Part shown: one piece after another, positions 28,785-39,811 of the stretch
How the letters are laid out: each line of letters starts with the position of its first letter
How positions within the stretch are numbered: the first letter of the stretch is position 1
Source of the DNA: Bacillota bacterium
Lineage (GTDB): Bacteria > Bacillota > Sulfobacillia > RBS10-35 > JAJYVN01
NCBI GenBank assembly: GCA_021797775.1
Contig: JAJZZC010000003.1
Location: 1 to 64,000 of the forward strand
DNA length: 64,000 nucleotides
Reading direction: 5' to 3'
The notes under the pieces: model-generated
Databases searched by the model: none
What the model was told of the DNA's origin: nothing
The model's input: the letters and a program-made list of their open reading frames with translations, nothing else
Position numbers and translations under genes: made by a program

Positions 28785-29165
28785 ATGCGTGTGCTGCGCG
28801 TGCGTATTGACCGCTCTCCAGAGGGCGCCATCGATGCCTTTTCGGTCGATGGCCACGCTGGCGCCGGACCCTACGGCACAGACATCGTGTGCGCCGGGGT
28901 GTCCGCGCTGGCGCAGGCCGCTGTGCTGGGGTTGGAGCGGCAGCTCGGGCTGGACGTGCACGTGACGACTGCGGGTGGGCACCTGGCGTGTCGGCTTCCC
29001 GCGGGCATCGACGCAGGGGCCATGGGGCGGGCGCAGGATGTCCTGGAGACCATGCGGCTCGGCCTCTGTGCGATCGCGGCCGCCTACCCCGGCCGCATCC
29101 GCGTTGCCGATGCCCCTGGGGGCCCGGTGGGCGTCCCGCGCGGCAAGGCGGGCACCGGAGGGTAG
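28785..29165 (+). CDS. prp: ribosomal-processing cysteine protease Prp
   Basis: Cuts the N-terminal extension off L27 so that L27 can work in the peptidyl-transferase centre. About 126 residues with the catalytic pair in [11 protein letters not shown] (His) and [10 protein letters not shown] (Cys), the hallmark of the family. It lies between rplU and rpmA as in Bacillota. ATG 28785 is used; GTG 28791 has a better distance to GAGG. The C-terminal 20 residues are Gly/Pro-rich. Confidence 0.93.
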   Translation: MRVLRVRIDRSPEGAIDAFSVDGHAGAGPYGTDIVCAGVSALAQAAVLGLERQLGLDVHVTTAGGHLACRLPAGIDAGAMGRAQDVLETMRLGLCAIAAAYPGRIRVADAPGGPVGVPRGKAGTGG

Positions 29166-29308
29166 GGAGCGAGCCGCTGGGGCCGCGGGCTAGGCCCTGC
29201 GGGGGGAGTTCCCGCGCGAGCCAGGCGGCATCTGCTGGTCGGGGGCGACGGCGACCATGTGGGGGATGGGGCGGCCTCCCCGATCCCTGGAAGAAAGGGT
29301 GGGGGCGC

Positions 29309-29650
29309 ATGAACCGCGCGCCGTGGGTGTTCGACCTGCAGCGTTTCGCGCACAAGAAGGGTGGCGGCAGTTCCCGCAACGGCCGGGACAGCCGCAGCAA
29401 GCGCCTGGGCGTCAAGCGCTTCGATGGCGAGGTGGTCACGACCGGCACGGTGCTGGTGCGGCAGCGGGGCACACGCGTACAACCCGGCCGGGGCGTGGGC
29501 CGCGGTAGCGATGACACGCTCTTCGCCATGACGGACGGCGTAGTGCGGTTTGCGACCTCGGCGGGGCGCAAGCGGGTCCACGTGCTGGCCGCGACCGCCC
29601 TGGCGGCGGCGGCGCCCGAGGCCGCGGCCAGTGCCGGAGCGGGGGGCTAG
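29309..29650 (+). CDS. rpmA: 50S ribosomal protein L27, with Prp-cleaved extension
   Basis: 113 residues. The start [20 protein letters not shown] shows a nine- to twelve-residue extension before AHKKGGGSS, matching the Prp site (FFAHKKGGG in Staphylococcus), but with RF in place of FF. The body has [15 protein letters not shown], and the end is Ala-rich and longer than usual by about 20 residues. Cleavage after the F is inferred from the family and from prp next door. Confidence 0.95.
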   Translation: MNRAPWVFDLQRFAHKKGGGSSRNGRDSRSKRLGVKRFDGEVVTTGTVLVRQRGTRVQPGRGVGRGSDDTLFAMTDGVVRFATSAGRKRVHVLAATALAAAAPEAAASAGAGG

Positions 29651-29855
29651 CGGCGCAGTTCTCGCGTTTGGCTCGGGGCGCTGATCCCCGACATAGGCTC
29701 CGGCGCACTGGGCGTTTCCGAGACGCGATGTGCTTGCAGCCCTCGTAAACGGGCCTCAGCGCGCCACGGCGGTCCCTTTGGCGGGGTGTCCCCTCAGCGG
29801 GGCGGGCTCAGGCCCTCGATGGCCGCCGAGGTGGACGCCCTGGAGCGACCGTCGG

Positions 29856-31506
<1,651 letters not shown>

Positions 31507-31550
31507 GGCCGGCCGCGACGAGGTCGCGGCCACGCGGGGGTGCGTCCGGC

Positions 31551-32150
31551 GTGCGCGTCGGCGTCTTCGGCGGCACTTTCGATCCCATCCATACCGGCCA
31601 CCTCGCGGCTGCGGAGGAGGCACGCCTCGCTGGGGGCCTGGACCGCGTGCTCTTCGTCCCCGCCGCGCGCCCGCCCCACAAGCCGGGCATGGTGTCCGCG
31701 CCGGCCTGGGCCAGGTTGGAGATGGTTCGGCTGGCGGTGGCCGGCAACCCCGGCTTTCACGTAAGCGCCATGGAGTTGGAGCGCGAGGGGCCATCCTACA
31801 CGGTGGACACGCTGCGCGCCCTGCGCGGCGAGCGCCCGGGGGACGAATTGTTCTACCTGCTCGGCGCGGACAGCCTCCCGGAAATCGGGAGCTGGCGCGA
31901 ACCGGAGGTGCTATGCGAGCTGGTGACCTTCATTGTCATGTCGCGCCCTGGCTGGCCGCGCGTGGCCCTGGAGGACTGGCTCGGGCGACAGCCTCCGGGC
32001 TTGCGCCCCCGGACGGTTCTGGTGGAGACGCGCGGGATGGACATCTCCTCGCGTGACCTGCGCCGCCGCCTGCAGGCGGGTCAGCCCGGCCGCTACCTGT
32101 TGCCCGATGCGGTCCGGGCGTTTATCCACGCCGAGGGGCTCTACCACTGA
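31551..32150 (+). CDS. nadD: nicotinate-nucleotide adenylyltransferase
   Basis: Makes deamido-NAD from NaMN and ATP. 199 residues from GTG 31551. Motifs: GVFGGTFDPIHTGHL (nucleotidyltransferase HxGH), SYTVDTLRAL, LLGADSLPEIGSW and the C-terminal ISSRDLRRRL. Follows obgE by 44 bases, as in the Bacillota obg-nadD-yqeK-rsfS order. Confidence 0.96.
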   Translation: MRVGVFGGTFDPIHTGHLAAAEEARLAGGLDRVLFVPAARPPHKPGMVSAPAWARLEMVRLAVAGNPGFHVSAMELEREGPSYTVDTLRALRGERPGDELFYLLGADSLPEIGSWREPEVLCELVTFIVMSRPGWPRVALEDWLGRQPPGLRPRTVLVETRGMDISSRDLRRRLQAGQPGRYLLPDAVRAFIHAEGLYH

Positions 32151-32182
32151 ACGAGGGGTGCGGGCATAGCGAGGGGAGCGGG

Positions 32183-32812
32183 ATGGGCGACGTGAGCCGG
32201 GCGCGGGGTACCCCTGAACCGCCCGACCCCAGGGAGGTCCGTCGCGCGGTGGAGGGCCGGCTCTCGCCGGACCGGGCCGCGCATTGCGTCCGCGTGGCCG
32301 CGGAGGCCGAGCGGTTGGCCCGTGTCCACGGGGCGGACGCGGCGGAGGCCCGCCTGGCGGGCCTACTGCACGACTGGTGCCGCGAGGAGCCGGCCGACGC
32401 CATCCTCCGGGACGCGCAGGCCCTTGGTGTGCCGCTTCCCCGCGGGGAGGCGCAAGTTGTGCCCGCGGCCCTGCACGGCCCGGTGGCAGCGCGCCTCCTG
32501 CCCCTGCGCTGGCCTGGGCTGTCTTTGTCCGTGCTGGCGGCCATCGACCGGCACACGACTGGCGACCCGGAGATGACCGATTTCGACTGCCTGGTCTTTC
32601 TCGCGGATCTACTGGAGCCGGCCCACGACTTTCCCGGGATCGACGACCTGCGCGCCGCCGCGGAGCGCGACCTGCGCGCGGCCTGCGCGGAGGCCCTGAC
32701 CCGCGCGCTGAGCCGCCTGCTGGCCCAGGGTCGGCGCATCGACGCGCGCGCGGTAGCCGCACGCAACGCCCTGCTGGCCCGAGGGGCCGGGGCGGGCGGC
32801 CCAACCACCTGA
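32183..32812 (+). CDS. yqeK: YqeK-like HD phosphohydrolase
   Basis: 209 residues. The HD-domain metal ligands are visible: H in AAHCVRVAAEAERLA, HD in AGLLHDWCRE, H in ALHGPVAA and the late D in FLADLLEPAHDF. Family members hydrolyse diadenosine tetraphosphate symmetrically. The position between nadD and rsfS supports the name. About 20 N-terminal residues and a Gly/Ala tail are extra. Confidence 0.9.
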   Translation: MGDVSRARGTPEPPDPREVRRAVEGRLSPDRAAHCVRVAAEAERLARVHGADAAEARLAGLLHDWCREEPADAILRDAQALGVPLPRGEAQVVPAALHGPVAARLLPLRWPGLSLSVLAAIDRHTTGDPEMTDFDCLVFLADLLEPAHDFPGIDDLRAAAERDLRAACAEALTRALSRLLAQGRRIDARAVAARNALLARGAGAGGPTT

Positions 32813-33408
32813 CCCTGGCTGGCCTGAATAGTGGCGCGCGGGACCGGTGGGCGCAATGGCGCACGGCTGGGCGGGCGCGTCCATCCACGGTGCGCGGGCC
32901 CCAGAACGGTGGCCACGGCCGTCATGGGCCGAGGGCAGGGGGCCTTGCGCGGAGAGCCGCCCTGCGCGCGGCTGCAGGCTCCATACGGGGCTCGGACGGG
33001 GCTCGCGGGCCACGCCCGAGCCCCGCGATGGTGCCCGGGTCTGTACGGGGCCGCAACACAAAGTGAGGTTGGTTGCGGCAGCCACAGCCTGAGCGAGGGT
33101 GGCGGTCGTCGCGGCCACTGCCCTCGGGATCGGGCCCCGCCGTCAGGGGCTTGGCCGCGGGCGCCTCGGACGGGGCTCGGCCACACGCCCTGCGTCGCCT
33201 GCGGGCAGCCCGCAGGCATCTGCTGCGTGGGCCGGGATCGGGCAGTCCCCACTCGATCGCGTACCCCAATGGCGTGCGGCGAAGGGCTACGCCCGCATGG
33301 GAACGCTTCCGGCGGGCCACCGTGCTGGCGGGGCAGGAATCGCCCCCGCGGACCCGGTAGAACGTGCGCCGAGGCGTGCCGCGGACATACCATGGGCGGG
33401 GCCGCTGG
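32813..33408. other. yqeK-rsfS intergenic region
   Basis: About 600 bases without a recognised gene. It has several GC-rich inverted repeats: CGGGGCTCGG (about 32989) with CCGAGCCCCG (about 33018), and a near-perfect palindrome GCCTGCGGGC-A-GCCCGCAGGC at 33197-33217. Neither has a T-run. GGGGCTCGG occurs three times. Confidence 0.45.
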
Positions 33409-33834
33409 ATGGCGCGCCCCGTGTGGCACGCGACGGACCAGTCGGGGGAGGGAGCCGGCGCGGAGGGAACGGACGGGTCCGATCGGCTGCGGGGTTGCTG
33501 TGAGGCCCTGGCCTCCCGCAAGGGCATCGACGTGGTCGTCATGCGCGTCGCGGAACTCAGCTCCGTCACCGACCACTTCGTCATCGCCAGTGGCCACTCG
33601 CGCACGCAGGTACAGGCGCTCGCAGACGCGGTGCGCGAGCGCCTGCTGGCAGAGGACCGGCCAGCGCTCCGCTGCGAGGGGTACGCCGAGGCGCGCTGGA
33701 TCTGCATCGACTACGGCGAGTTCGTAGTGCACGTCTTCCTGGACGAGGTGCGCCGGTATTTCGACCTGGAGCGACTCTGGGGGGACGCCCCGCGGGACCG
33801 GTTCCCGCCGCGGTCCTCGGCCGAGCCGGCTTGA
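33409..33834 (+). CDS. rsfS: ribosomal silencing factor RsfS
   Basis: Binds L14 and blocks subunit joining in starvation. About 141 residues; the core ALASRKGIDVVVMRV, SSVTDHFVIASGHSRTQVQA, EGYAEARWICIDYGEFVVHVF-type segment and FDLERLWGDA match the family. ATG 33409 is used; about 30 residues precede the core. The next gene is tRNA-Ala, whose promoter overlaps the stop. Confidence 0.93.
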   Translation: MARPVWHATDQSGEGAGAEGTDGSDRLRGCCEALASRKGIDVVVMRVAELSSVTDHFVIASGHSRTQVQALADAVRERLLAEDRPALRCEGYAEARWICIDYGEFVVHVFLDEVRRYFDLERLWGDAPRDRFPPRSSAEPA

Positions 33835-33859
33835 CCGCGCTGCCCGCGAGGCGTTATCA
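33831..33859 (+). promoter_or_regulatory. promoter of tRNA-Ala
   Basis: TTGACC at 33831-33836, a 17-base spacer and TTATCA at 33854-33859, overlapping the rsfS stop codon and lying about 60 bases before the tRNA. Confidence 0.65.
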
Positions 33860-33919
33860 TCATCCGCGCCGCCGCGGCGTACCGTTTCCATGGCGGCGTG
33901 CCGGTGGTGGTCCGCTCGT

Positions 33920-33995
33920 GGGGGTATAGCTCAGCTGGGAGAGCGCGTGAATGGCATTCACGAGGTCAGCGGTTCGACTCCGCTTACCTCCACCA
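33920..33995 (+). tRNA. tRNA-Ala (anticodon GGC)
   Basis: Acceptor GGGGGTA pairs with TACCTCC (one G-T pair); D arm GCTC/GAGC; anticodon stem CGTGA/TCACG with loop ATGGCAT, so the anticodon is GGC; T arm AGCGG-TTCGACT-CCGCT; discriminator A and encoded CCA. Confidence 0.96.
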
Positions 33996-34008
33996 CCTGA
34001 CAGCACAC

Positions 34009-34040
34009 GGGGCCCCGGGGCGGTGACTCCGGGGCCCTTT
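34009..34040 (+). terminator. terminator after tRNA-Ala
   Basis: GGGGCCCCGG pairs with CCGGGGCCC around a short loop (34009-34037) and is followed by TTT. It fits an intrinsic terminator of the tRNA transcript. Confidence 0.65.
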
Positions 34041-34103
34041 GCCGCGTCCTTGCGCCCGCCTGCAACGCCGCGGACGGAAGGGGGACGCCGCTTCCACCCG
34101 ACC

Positions 34104-35297
34104 ATGCTGCGCACACACCCCGCCTTGAGCGACCCAGGTGTCCTGTTCCTGACGGCCACGCTTGGCAGCGGGCATCGCCAGGTGGCGCGCGCTGTCGAGG
34201 ATGCCCTGCTGTTGCGCCGCACCGACCTGCGTGTGCACAGCGCGGACTACGCGGACGCGCTGGGACCGGCGCTCTACCGCGGGATCCGCGCGGCGTATGT
34301 CTTCACCCTGCGGCACTGGTGGAGTGGCTGGGAGTGGTTCTACCGCACGATGGCCATGCTGCAGCCGGGATCGGCCCTGCACCGCGGGCTACACGGCTTG
34401 GGCCAGCGCCGGGTGCTCGCGGTGCTGCTGTCCGTCGCGCCGCGCGTCGCGGTCTGCACCTTCCCCGAAGAGGCCGGCATCCTGTCGGAACTGCGCCGTC
34501 GCGGGCTCTGGTCGGGGCGCACGCTCGTCGTGGTGACCGACCATGTCGCGCACTCCCAATGGATCCACCCGCACGTCGACATCTACTGTGTCTCCTCGCC
34601 CGAGGTCGCCGCCGACTTTGTCGCGTTGGGCGTCCCTCCGGACCGGGTGCAGGTCACGGGCATCCCGCTGCGACCGGGGTTTGCCGTCCGGCACGAGCGT
34701 GTGGCAACCCGGGCCGCCCTCGGCCTTGACCCCGAGTTACCTCTCGCGCTGGTCATGCCGGGGGCCTTCGGCGACGTCGAGCCCTCGGTGCTGGCCTGCC
34801 GGGCCCTCCTGGCCTTGTCCATGCCCGTCCAGGTGGCGTTTGTCACCGGAGACGCCCGCGCCGCGACCCAGGCCGCCGCCGCGCTTGGCACCGACATCTG
34901 GCGCCGGGGGCAGGTGGCCGCGGGACGCTTGCGGGTGCTCGGCCAGGTGGAGGCGATGGCGCCGCTGATGCAGGCCGCAGACTTCCTGGTCGGCAAGGCT
35001 GGCGGTGTCACCACCTCCGAGGCACTGGCCTGCACCCTCCCCATGCTGCTGTTCCGTCCGCTTCCCGGGCAGGAGCGCGCTAATGCAGGTTTTCTCCAGC
35101 AGCGCGGCGCCGCGCGCGTGGCCACCGACGTGGGAGGTCTGGCGGCCGCAGCCGAAGAACTGCTCCACCGGCCGGAGGCGGTGGCCGAAATGCGCGCGGC
35201 CTGCCGGCGCCTCGCGCGGCCCCACGCGGCCGACGCGGTCGCCATCATCCTCTTGGCCTGGCTGGCCGAGGGAGAGACCGCTGGCGGCATCGCGTAA
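34104..35297 (+). CDS. glycosyltransferase, MGDG synthase / UgtP-like (second copy)
   Basis: About 397 residues from ATG 34104; no good Shine-Dalgarno is seen, and TTG 34125 is possible. Same family as the gene at 21730-22953: FLTATLGSGHRQVA at the N-terminus, VAVCTFPEEAGILSELR, VTDHVAHSQWIHPHVDIYCVSS, VTGIPLRPGF and the donor-site VGKAGGVTTSEALAC. Likely transfers sugar from a nucleotide-sugar to a diacylglycerol-type lipid. It stands alone between tRNA-Ala and leuS. The acceptor-side motif has D-H-V where the other copy has D-N-T. Confidence 0.86.
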   Translation: MLRTHPALSDPGVLFLTATLGSGHRQVARAVEDALLLRRTDLRVHSADYADALGPALYRGIRAAYVFTLRHWWSGWEWFYRTMAMLQPGSALHRGLHGLGQRRVLAVLLSVAPRVAVCTFPEEAGILSELRRRGLWSGRTLVVVTDHVAHSQWIHPHVDIYCVSSPEVAADFVALGVPPDRVQVTGIPLRPGFAVRHERVATRAALGLDPELPLALVMPGAFGDVEPSVLACRALLALSMPVQVAFVTGDARAATQAAAALGTDIWRRGQVAAGRLRVLGQVEAMAPLMQAADFLVGKAGGVTTSEALACTLPMLLFRPLPGQERANAGFLQQRGAARVATDVGGLAAAAEELLHRPEAVAEMRAACRRLARPHAADAVAIILLAWLAEGETAGGIA

Positions 35298-35717
35298 GGG
35301 CGTTTCCGTGCGCAGGGCATCTGTCCCAGCCGGCGGGGTGCTAGAACGGTGCAGGCGTAGCGCAAATGGCGGTGTGCTTTTGCGTGCCTCTGCCGCGTGG
35401 GTGGGGCGGATGCGGTTTGTGCCGTGTGGTGGCGGCTTTTCACCCCTGGATCGTCACGGTTCGGCGCTGCGTTTGAGGGCCTGCCCAGAGTCGTGTCGGT
35501 GGAGCGGGTGGCGCATAGAGCACCTGCGTGGGGCAGGCGCCTCCCCCTACTGCTCTCTCTCTCGGGTCGACGGCATCTCCCCTCTTGTCAGGGCTTATCC
35601 CAGTGTGTTGGCGCGCGGGGCCAACGCCGGTTTGCCTCGCTCGAGCGGCGCACGATAAGATCGAGAGCGGCCGGCGCACCGCGTGCGGCGGCGTGGGCGA
35701 AAGGCGGTAGCGCAGGC
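35298..35717. other. leuS leader region
   Basis: About 420 bases. Many Bacillota leuS genes have a T-box here, so the region was searched for the TGGNACCGCG sequence; only GAGCGGGTGGCGC (about 35500-35512) is seen, which lacks the conserved ACCGCG. No terminator with a T-run was found. Nothing can be assigned. Confidence 0.4.
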
Positions 35718-38303
35718 ATGGCCGGAGCGGGGGAGCGCAGCGACGGGGCGCGGGGGGCGGAGGTGACCCGCGCCGAGGGTGAGGTCGCTCGGTACGAGCC
35801 GGCCGCGGTCGAGGCCAAGTGGCGCAATCGGTGGGAGGAAGAGGCCGCCAGGGGTGAGGCTGCGTTGCGCGCTGCTGGGGTCGACCCGGCAAGCCGCCTA
35901 CCGGATCCGACGCGCCCAAAGCACTATGCGCTGACCATGTTCCCCTACCCGTCGGGCGACCTGCACATCGGCCATTGGTACGCCATGGTGCCCGCGGACG
36001 CGCACGCGCGGCTGCACCGTATGCGCGGGTACGATGTCATCTTCCCCATGGGGTTCGACGCCTTCGGCCTGCCGGCGGAGAATGCGGCCATTAAGCGCGG
36101 CGCCCACCCCTACCGCTGGACCATGGCCAACATCGCGCGCATGCGCTTGCAACTGCGCAGTATGGGCGCGTCTTTCGATTGGGCGCGCGAGGTGGTGACG
36201 TGCGACCCAGCCTACTATCGGTGGAACCAGTGGCTCTTCCTCCGGCTTTATGAACGCGACCTGGCGTACAGGAAGAAAGCGCCCGTGGACTTCTGCCCGC
36301 ACTGCAACACCACGGTGGCGCGGGAGCAGGTGATCGGGCCGGAGCGCCTCTGCGAGCGCTGCGACACGCCGGTGACGCGCAGGGACCTGGAGCAGTGGTT
36401 CTTCCGCATCACGGCATACGCCGATGAACTCCTGCGCTTCGACGCGCTGGAGTGGCCAGAGCGCGTCCTCACCATGCAGCGTAACTGGATCGGCCGCTCC
36501 GAGGGCGTGCAGTTCACCCTGTGCATCCAGGGACATCCCGGTCTGAGCTTTGAGGTGTTTACCACCCGTATCGATACGGTCTTCGGGGTCTCGTTTTGTG
36601 TCCTGGCCCCGGAGCACCCGTTGGTGCCGCTGGTGTCGGTCCCGGAGCGGCGCGCCGCGGTGGAGGCCTACCGCGCTCAGGCCGCACGCCGCAGCGAGAT
36701 CGAACGCCTCTCCAGCGAACGCCAGCGGACCGGCGTGTTTACGGGCGCGCACGTGCTGCACCCCTTCACCGGCCAGCCTGTGCCGGTGTGGGTTGGCGAC
36801 TACGTGCTGGCCACCTACGGCACGGGCGCGATTATGGCGGTGCCCGCCCACGATGAGCGAGACTTCGACTTCGCGCGGGCGCACGGACTCCCCGTGCCGG
36901 TGGTCGTGGTGCCCCCGGGGACCGGGGCGCTGCGGGGCGAGGAGCCGGCCTCCGCGTACACGGCCGACGGCGTGCTGGTCTGCTCGGGCCCGTACGACGG
37001 GCTGCCGAGCGCGGTGGCGCGCCAGCGCCTGGCCGACGACCTGGAGGCCCGTGGCGCCGGCCGTCGTCAGGTCCACTACCGGCTGCGCGACTGGCTGATC
37101 AGCCGCCAGCGCTATTGGGGTACGCCCATCCCCATCGTGTACTGCGCGCGCTGCGGCACCGTCCCCGTGCCAGACGCCGACCTGCCGATACGGCTGCCGG
37201 AGGACGCCGCCTTCCTGCCGACCGGGGAGTCCCCGCTCCTGCGCCATGCGGCCTTCCGCCACGCACCCTGCCCGCGTTGCGGCGCGCCGGCGCAGCGGGA
37301 GACCGACACGATGGACACCTTTGTGGATTCGTCGTGGTACCAGTACCGCTACCTGTCGCCGCAGGACCAGAGCCAGCCGTTCGATCCGGCCGCGGCACAG
37401 GCGTGGTTGCCGGTGGACCGTTACACGGGCGGCGTCGAGCACGCCACGATGCATCTCCTGTACACGCGCTTCTTCACCAAGGCGTTGCGTGACCTCGGCC
37501 TGAGCACCCTCAATGAGCCGATGCCTCGCCTGTTCAACCAGGGGGTGATCCTGGGCGAGAACAGCGAGAAGATGAGCAAGTCGCGGGGAAACGTCGTCAA
37601 CCCCGACGATCTGGCCGCGCGCTACGGTGCCGACGCCGTCCGGGTCTACCTGATGTTCCTGGGTCCGTGGGACGCGGGCGGTCCCTGGAACCCGCAGGGA
37701 ATCGAGGGGGCCGTCCGTTTCCTGCAGCGCGTCCATCGGCTGTGCCTGGTGGTCGCCGCCGCTCCGGCAAGCCCGGATCCGGGGCTCCCGCGCGGCGCCG
37801 CGGCCGCGGGGGTGTTGCGGGCGGTGCATCGCACAATCCAGCGCGTGGGCGACGACATGGAGCGGTTCGCGTTCAACACGGCCATCGCCGCGCTCATGAC
37901 GCTGGTCAACGAGTTGTACGCGTACCGCGAGGACGCGGGGGAGGGCGCCGACTGCGCCGCCCTGCGCCAGGCGGCGGAAGCCCTCGTCCTCCTGTTGGCG
38001 CCGTTGGCACCGTACCTCGCGGCGGAGTGCTGGGAGGTACTGGGCCGCCAGGGATCGGTGCACGCACAGCGCTGGCCCGCCTTCGACCCGGAACTGGTCG
38101 CCGAGCAGGTGGTGACCTTGGTGGTCCAGGTCAACGGGCGGGTGCGCGACCGCGTGGTCGTCCCGGCCTCGGCCAGCGAGTCGGAACAACGCGCGGCGGC
38201 GCTCGGTAGCCCCAAGGTGGCCGTGGCGCTGGGTGGGCAGGCCCCCGAGCGCGTCGTGGTCGTGCCAGGCCGGCTGGTCAACGTGGTGGCCGCGCGCCCC
38301 TGA
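35718..38303 (+). CDS. leuS: leucyl-tRNA synthetase
   Basis: Class I synthetase of about 861 residues. ATG 35718 is used (GTG 35763 is possible). The ATP-site HIGH motif is FPYPSGDLHIGHW, a zinc-type CPHCNT...CERC pair follows, then the CP1 editing domain (TTRIDTVFGVSF, GTGAIMAVPAHDERDFDFA), the late DTMDTFVDSSWYQYRY, the KMSKS loop as SEKMSKSRGNVV, and a C-terminal domain. All functional sites are present. It is a stand-alone gene. Confidence 0.97.
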   Translation: MAGAGERSDGARGAEVTRAEGEVARYEPAAVEAKWRNRWEEEAARGEAALRAAGVDPASRLPDPTRPKHYALTMFPYPSGDLHIGHWYAMVPADAHARLHRMRGYDVIFPMGFDAFGLPAENAAIKRGAHPYRWTMANIARMRLQLRSMGASFDWAREVVTCDPAYYRWNQWLFLRLYERDLAYRKKAPVDFCPHCNTTVAREQVIGPERLCERCDTPVTRRDLEQWFFRITAYADELLRFDALEWPERVLTMQRNWIGRSEGVQFTLCIQGHPGLSFEVFTTRIDTVFGVSFCVLAPEHPLVPLVSVPERRAAVEAYRAQAARRSEIERLSSERQRTGVFTGAHVLHPFTGQPVPVWVGDYVLATYGTGAIMAVPAHDERDFDFARAHGLPVPVVVVPPGTGALRGEEPASAYTADGVLVCSGPYDGLPSAVARQRLADDLEARGAGRRQVHYRLRDWLISRQRYWGTPIPIVYCARCGTVPVPDADLPIRLPEDAAFLPTGESPLLRHAAFRHAPCPRCGAPAQRETDTMDTFVDSSWYQYRYLSPQDQSQPFDPAAAQAWLPVDRYTGGVEHATMHLLYTRFFTKALRDLGLSTLNEPMPRLFNQGVILGENSEKMSKSRGNVVNPDDLAARYGADAVRVYLMFLGPWDAGGPWNPQGIEGAVRFLQRVHRLCLVVAAAPASPDPGLPRGAAAAGVLRAVHRTIQRVGDDMERFAFNTAIAALMTLVNELYAYREDAGEGADCAALRQAAEALVLLLAPLAPYLAAECWEVLGRQGSVHAQRWPAFDPELVAEQVVTLVVQVNGRVRDRVVVPASASESEQRAAALGSPKVAVALGGQAPERVVVVPGRLVNVVAARP

Positions 38304-38725
38304 TAGGCCCTGCGCTCTGCCAGACGGGGTCGGCCTGGGCGGACCCCTGCGGGCGCAGGCGGCGCGGCCAAGCGCAGGGCGGCGGGTGCGCACCCCCGGT
38401 CGCGGTGGCGGCCCCTCTGACGGTGTGGCCGCCCGAAAGGCGGTCGGCCGGCCGCTTGCCCCGCGCGTCTGGGTGGGCGAGGCTCCCGCCGCCTGAGAGC
38501 GTGCGCGGGGGTGACGATGCCCGTGGGCACGGCGCACGGGTGCGGGGTGGCGCGGGCAGACAGGGTTGGACGGCCGGTGTTCCGCTTCGGTCTCCCATGA
38601 CCGTGCACGAACTCCTCGGACCGGATCCTGAGCACGCGCTCCCCCTCGCGGGCCGGCGAGGTGCCTCTGAGCAAGCGACGCTCGGCGAGCGGCCCACGGC
38701 GCCGTCAACCAGGAGGGGGCGTGGC
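38304..38725. other. leuS-reductase intergenic region
   Basis: About 420 bases with no separate gene. A small hairpin CCGCC-CGAAA-GGCGG lies at about 38427-38441. The frame of the following gene stays open through most of it (an ATG lies at 38597), but the strong ribosome-binding site is downstream. Confidence 0.4.
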
Positions 38726-39811
38726 GTGGTGTACGATGCGGCCGTGGTTGGGGCCGGTCCGGCGGGGGCCACCCTGGCCCGGCTGCTGGCTGCCGAGGGC
38801 CTGTCCACGGTCCTGCTGGAGGCCGACCGCCTCCCTCGGTACAAGCCGTGCGGCGGCGGGCTGACGCTGCGTGCCCTGCGCGTCCTGGCCCCGGAGGCGC
38901 TGGCGTCCGTCCGCGTGCGCTGCCCGCGCGCCCACGCTGTCTGCGGGCGGCGCGAGGTGCTGGTGCAGGGCGGGTCCTTGGCGGTCGCCATGGTCATGCG
39001 CGATGAGTTCGACCACCTGCTGACGCGGCTTGCTCGGGATGCAGGTGCCGAGGTGCGCGATGGCTGCCGCGTGACAGGTGCGCGCCTCCTCCCCGACGGC
39101 GTCGAGGTGGTGGCGGGGGGACAGCCGGTGCGCGCACGCCTGATTGCCTGTGCGGACGGTGCCACCGGTCCGTTTGCCGGCCCGCTCGGCCGGGCCGTGG
39201 GCTTGGCGGGGACGCCGCCCCACGTCGGCGCGCTGGAGGTGGAGTTGGAGGATCCCGCCCAGGCTTGGGGGGACGAGGTGCGCGGTGACTTCGACCTGGT
39301 GCCGCGCGGGTACGGTTGGGTCTTTCCCAAGGCCGGTATCCTCTCGGTCGGCGTCGCTTCCTGGCGTCGAGGGGTCGGTGGCCGCGCGCTCCGCGAGGCC
39401 CTAAACACATACCTCCGCCGCCTGGGCCTCCAGAGCCGGCGCGTGCTGCGCGCCCGCGGGCACCCCATCCCCGTCGGAGGCCGCCTGCCCGCCTCGCTGC
39501 TGGCGGCTCCGCGTGCCCTGCGCTTGGGCGACGCCGCCGGCCTCGCCGATCCCCTCTTCGGCGAGGGGATTGCCCATGCCCTGGAGAGCGCCCATCTGGC
39601 TGCCGCGGCCATCGTGCGCGGTCAGCCGCAGGCGTACGCCCGCGCGGTCGGCGCGACCATCTATCGCAGCTTCCGCCTGGCGAGCGCGGTGGGGGATGTC
39701 TTCTACGCCAACCCCCGGCCGTGGTTCGCCCTGGCGGGCGGGTTGCCCGCTGCGCGCGCGTGGGCCTGGCGGCTGGCGGTGGGGGGGCTTGGCCATGGCG
39801 CTGGCGTTTGA
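38726..39811 (+). CDS. geranylgeranyl reductase family FAD oxidoreductase
   Basis: About 361 residues from GTG 38726, six bases after AGGAGGGGG. The FAD-binding motif YDAAVVGAGPAGATLARLLA, the YKPCGGGLT segment typical of geranylgeranyl reductases, and a late GDAAGLADPLFGEGIAHAL motif are present. The family reduces isoprenoid double bonds or related substrates; the exact substrate cannot be told. The 3' end overlaps holA by 17 bases. Confidence 0.88.
   Translation: MVYDAAVVGAGPAGATLARLLAAEGLSTVLLEADRLPRYKPCGGGLTLRALRVLAPEALASVRVRCPRAHAVCGRREVLVQGGSLAVAMVMRDEFDHLLTRLARDAGAEVRDGCRVTGARLLPDGVEVVAGGQPVRARLIACADGATGPFAGPLGRAVGLAGTPPHVGALEVELEDPAQAWGDEVRGDFDLVPRGYGWVFPKAGILSVGVASWRRGVGGRALREALNTYLRRLGLQSRRVLRARGHPIPVGGRLPASLLAAPRALRLGDAAGLADPLFGEGIAHALESAHLAAAAIVRGQPQAYARAVGATIYRSFRLASAVGDVFYANPRPWFALAGGLPAARAWAWRLAVGGLGHGAGV

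Noticed and set aside
35298-35717. T-box riboswitch upstream of leuS
   Set aside because: Only GGGTGGCGC is present; the conserved TGGNACCGCG and a T-rich terminator are missing.
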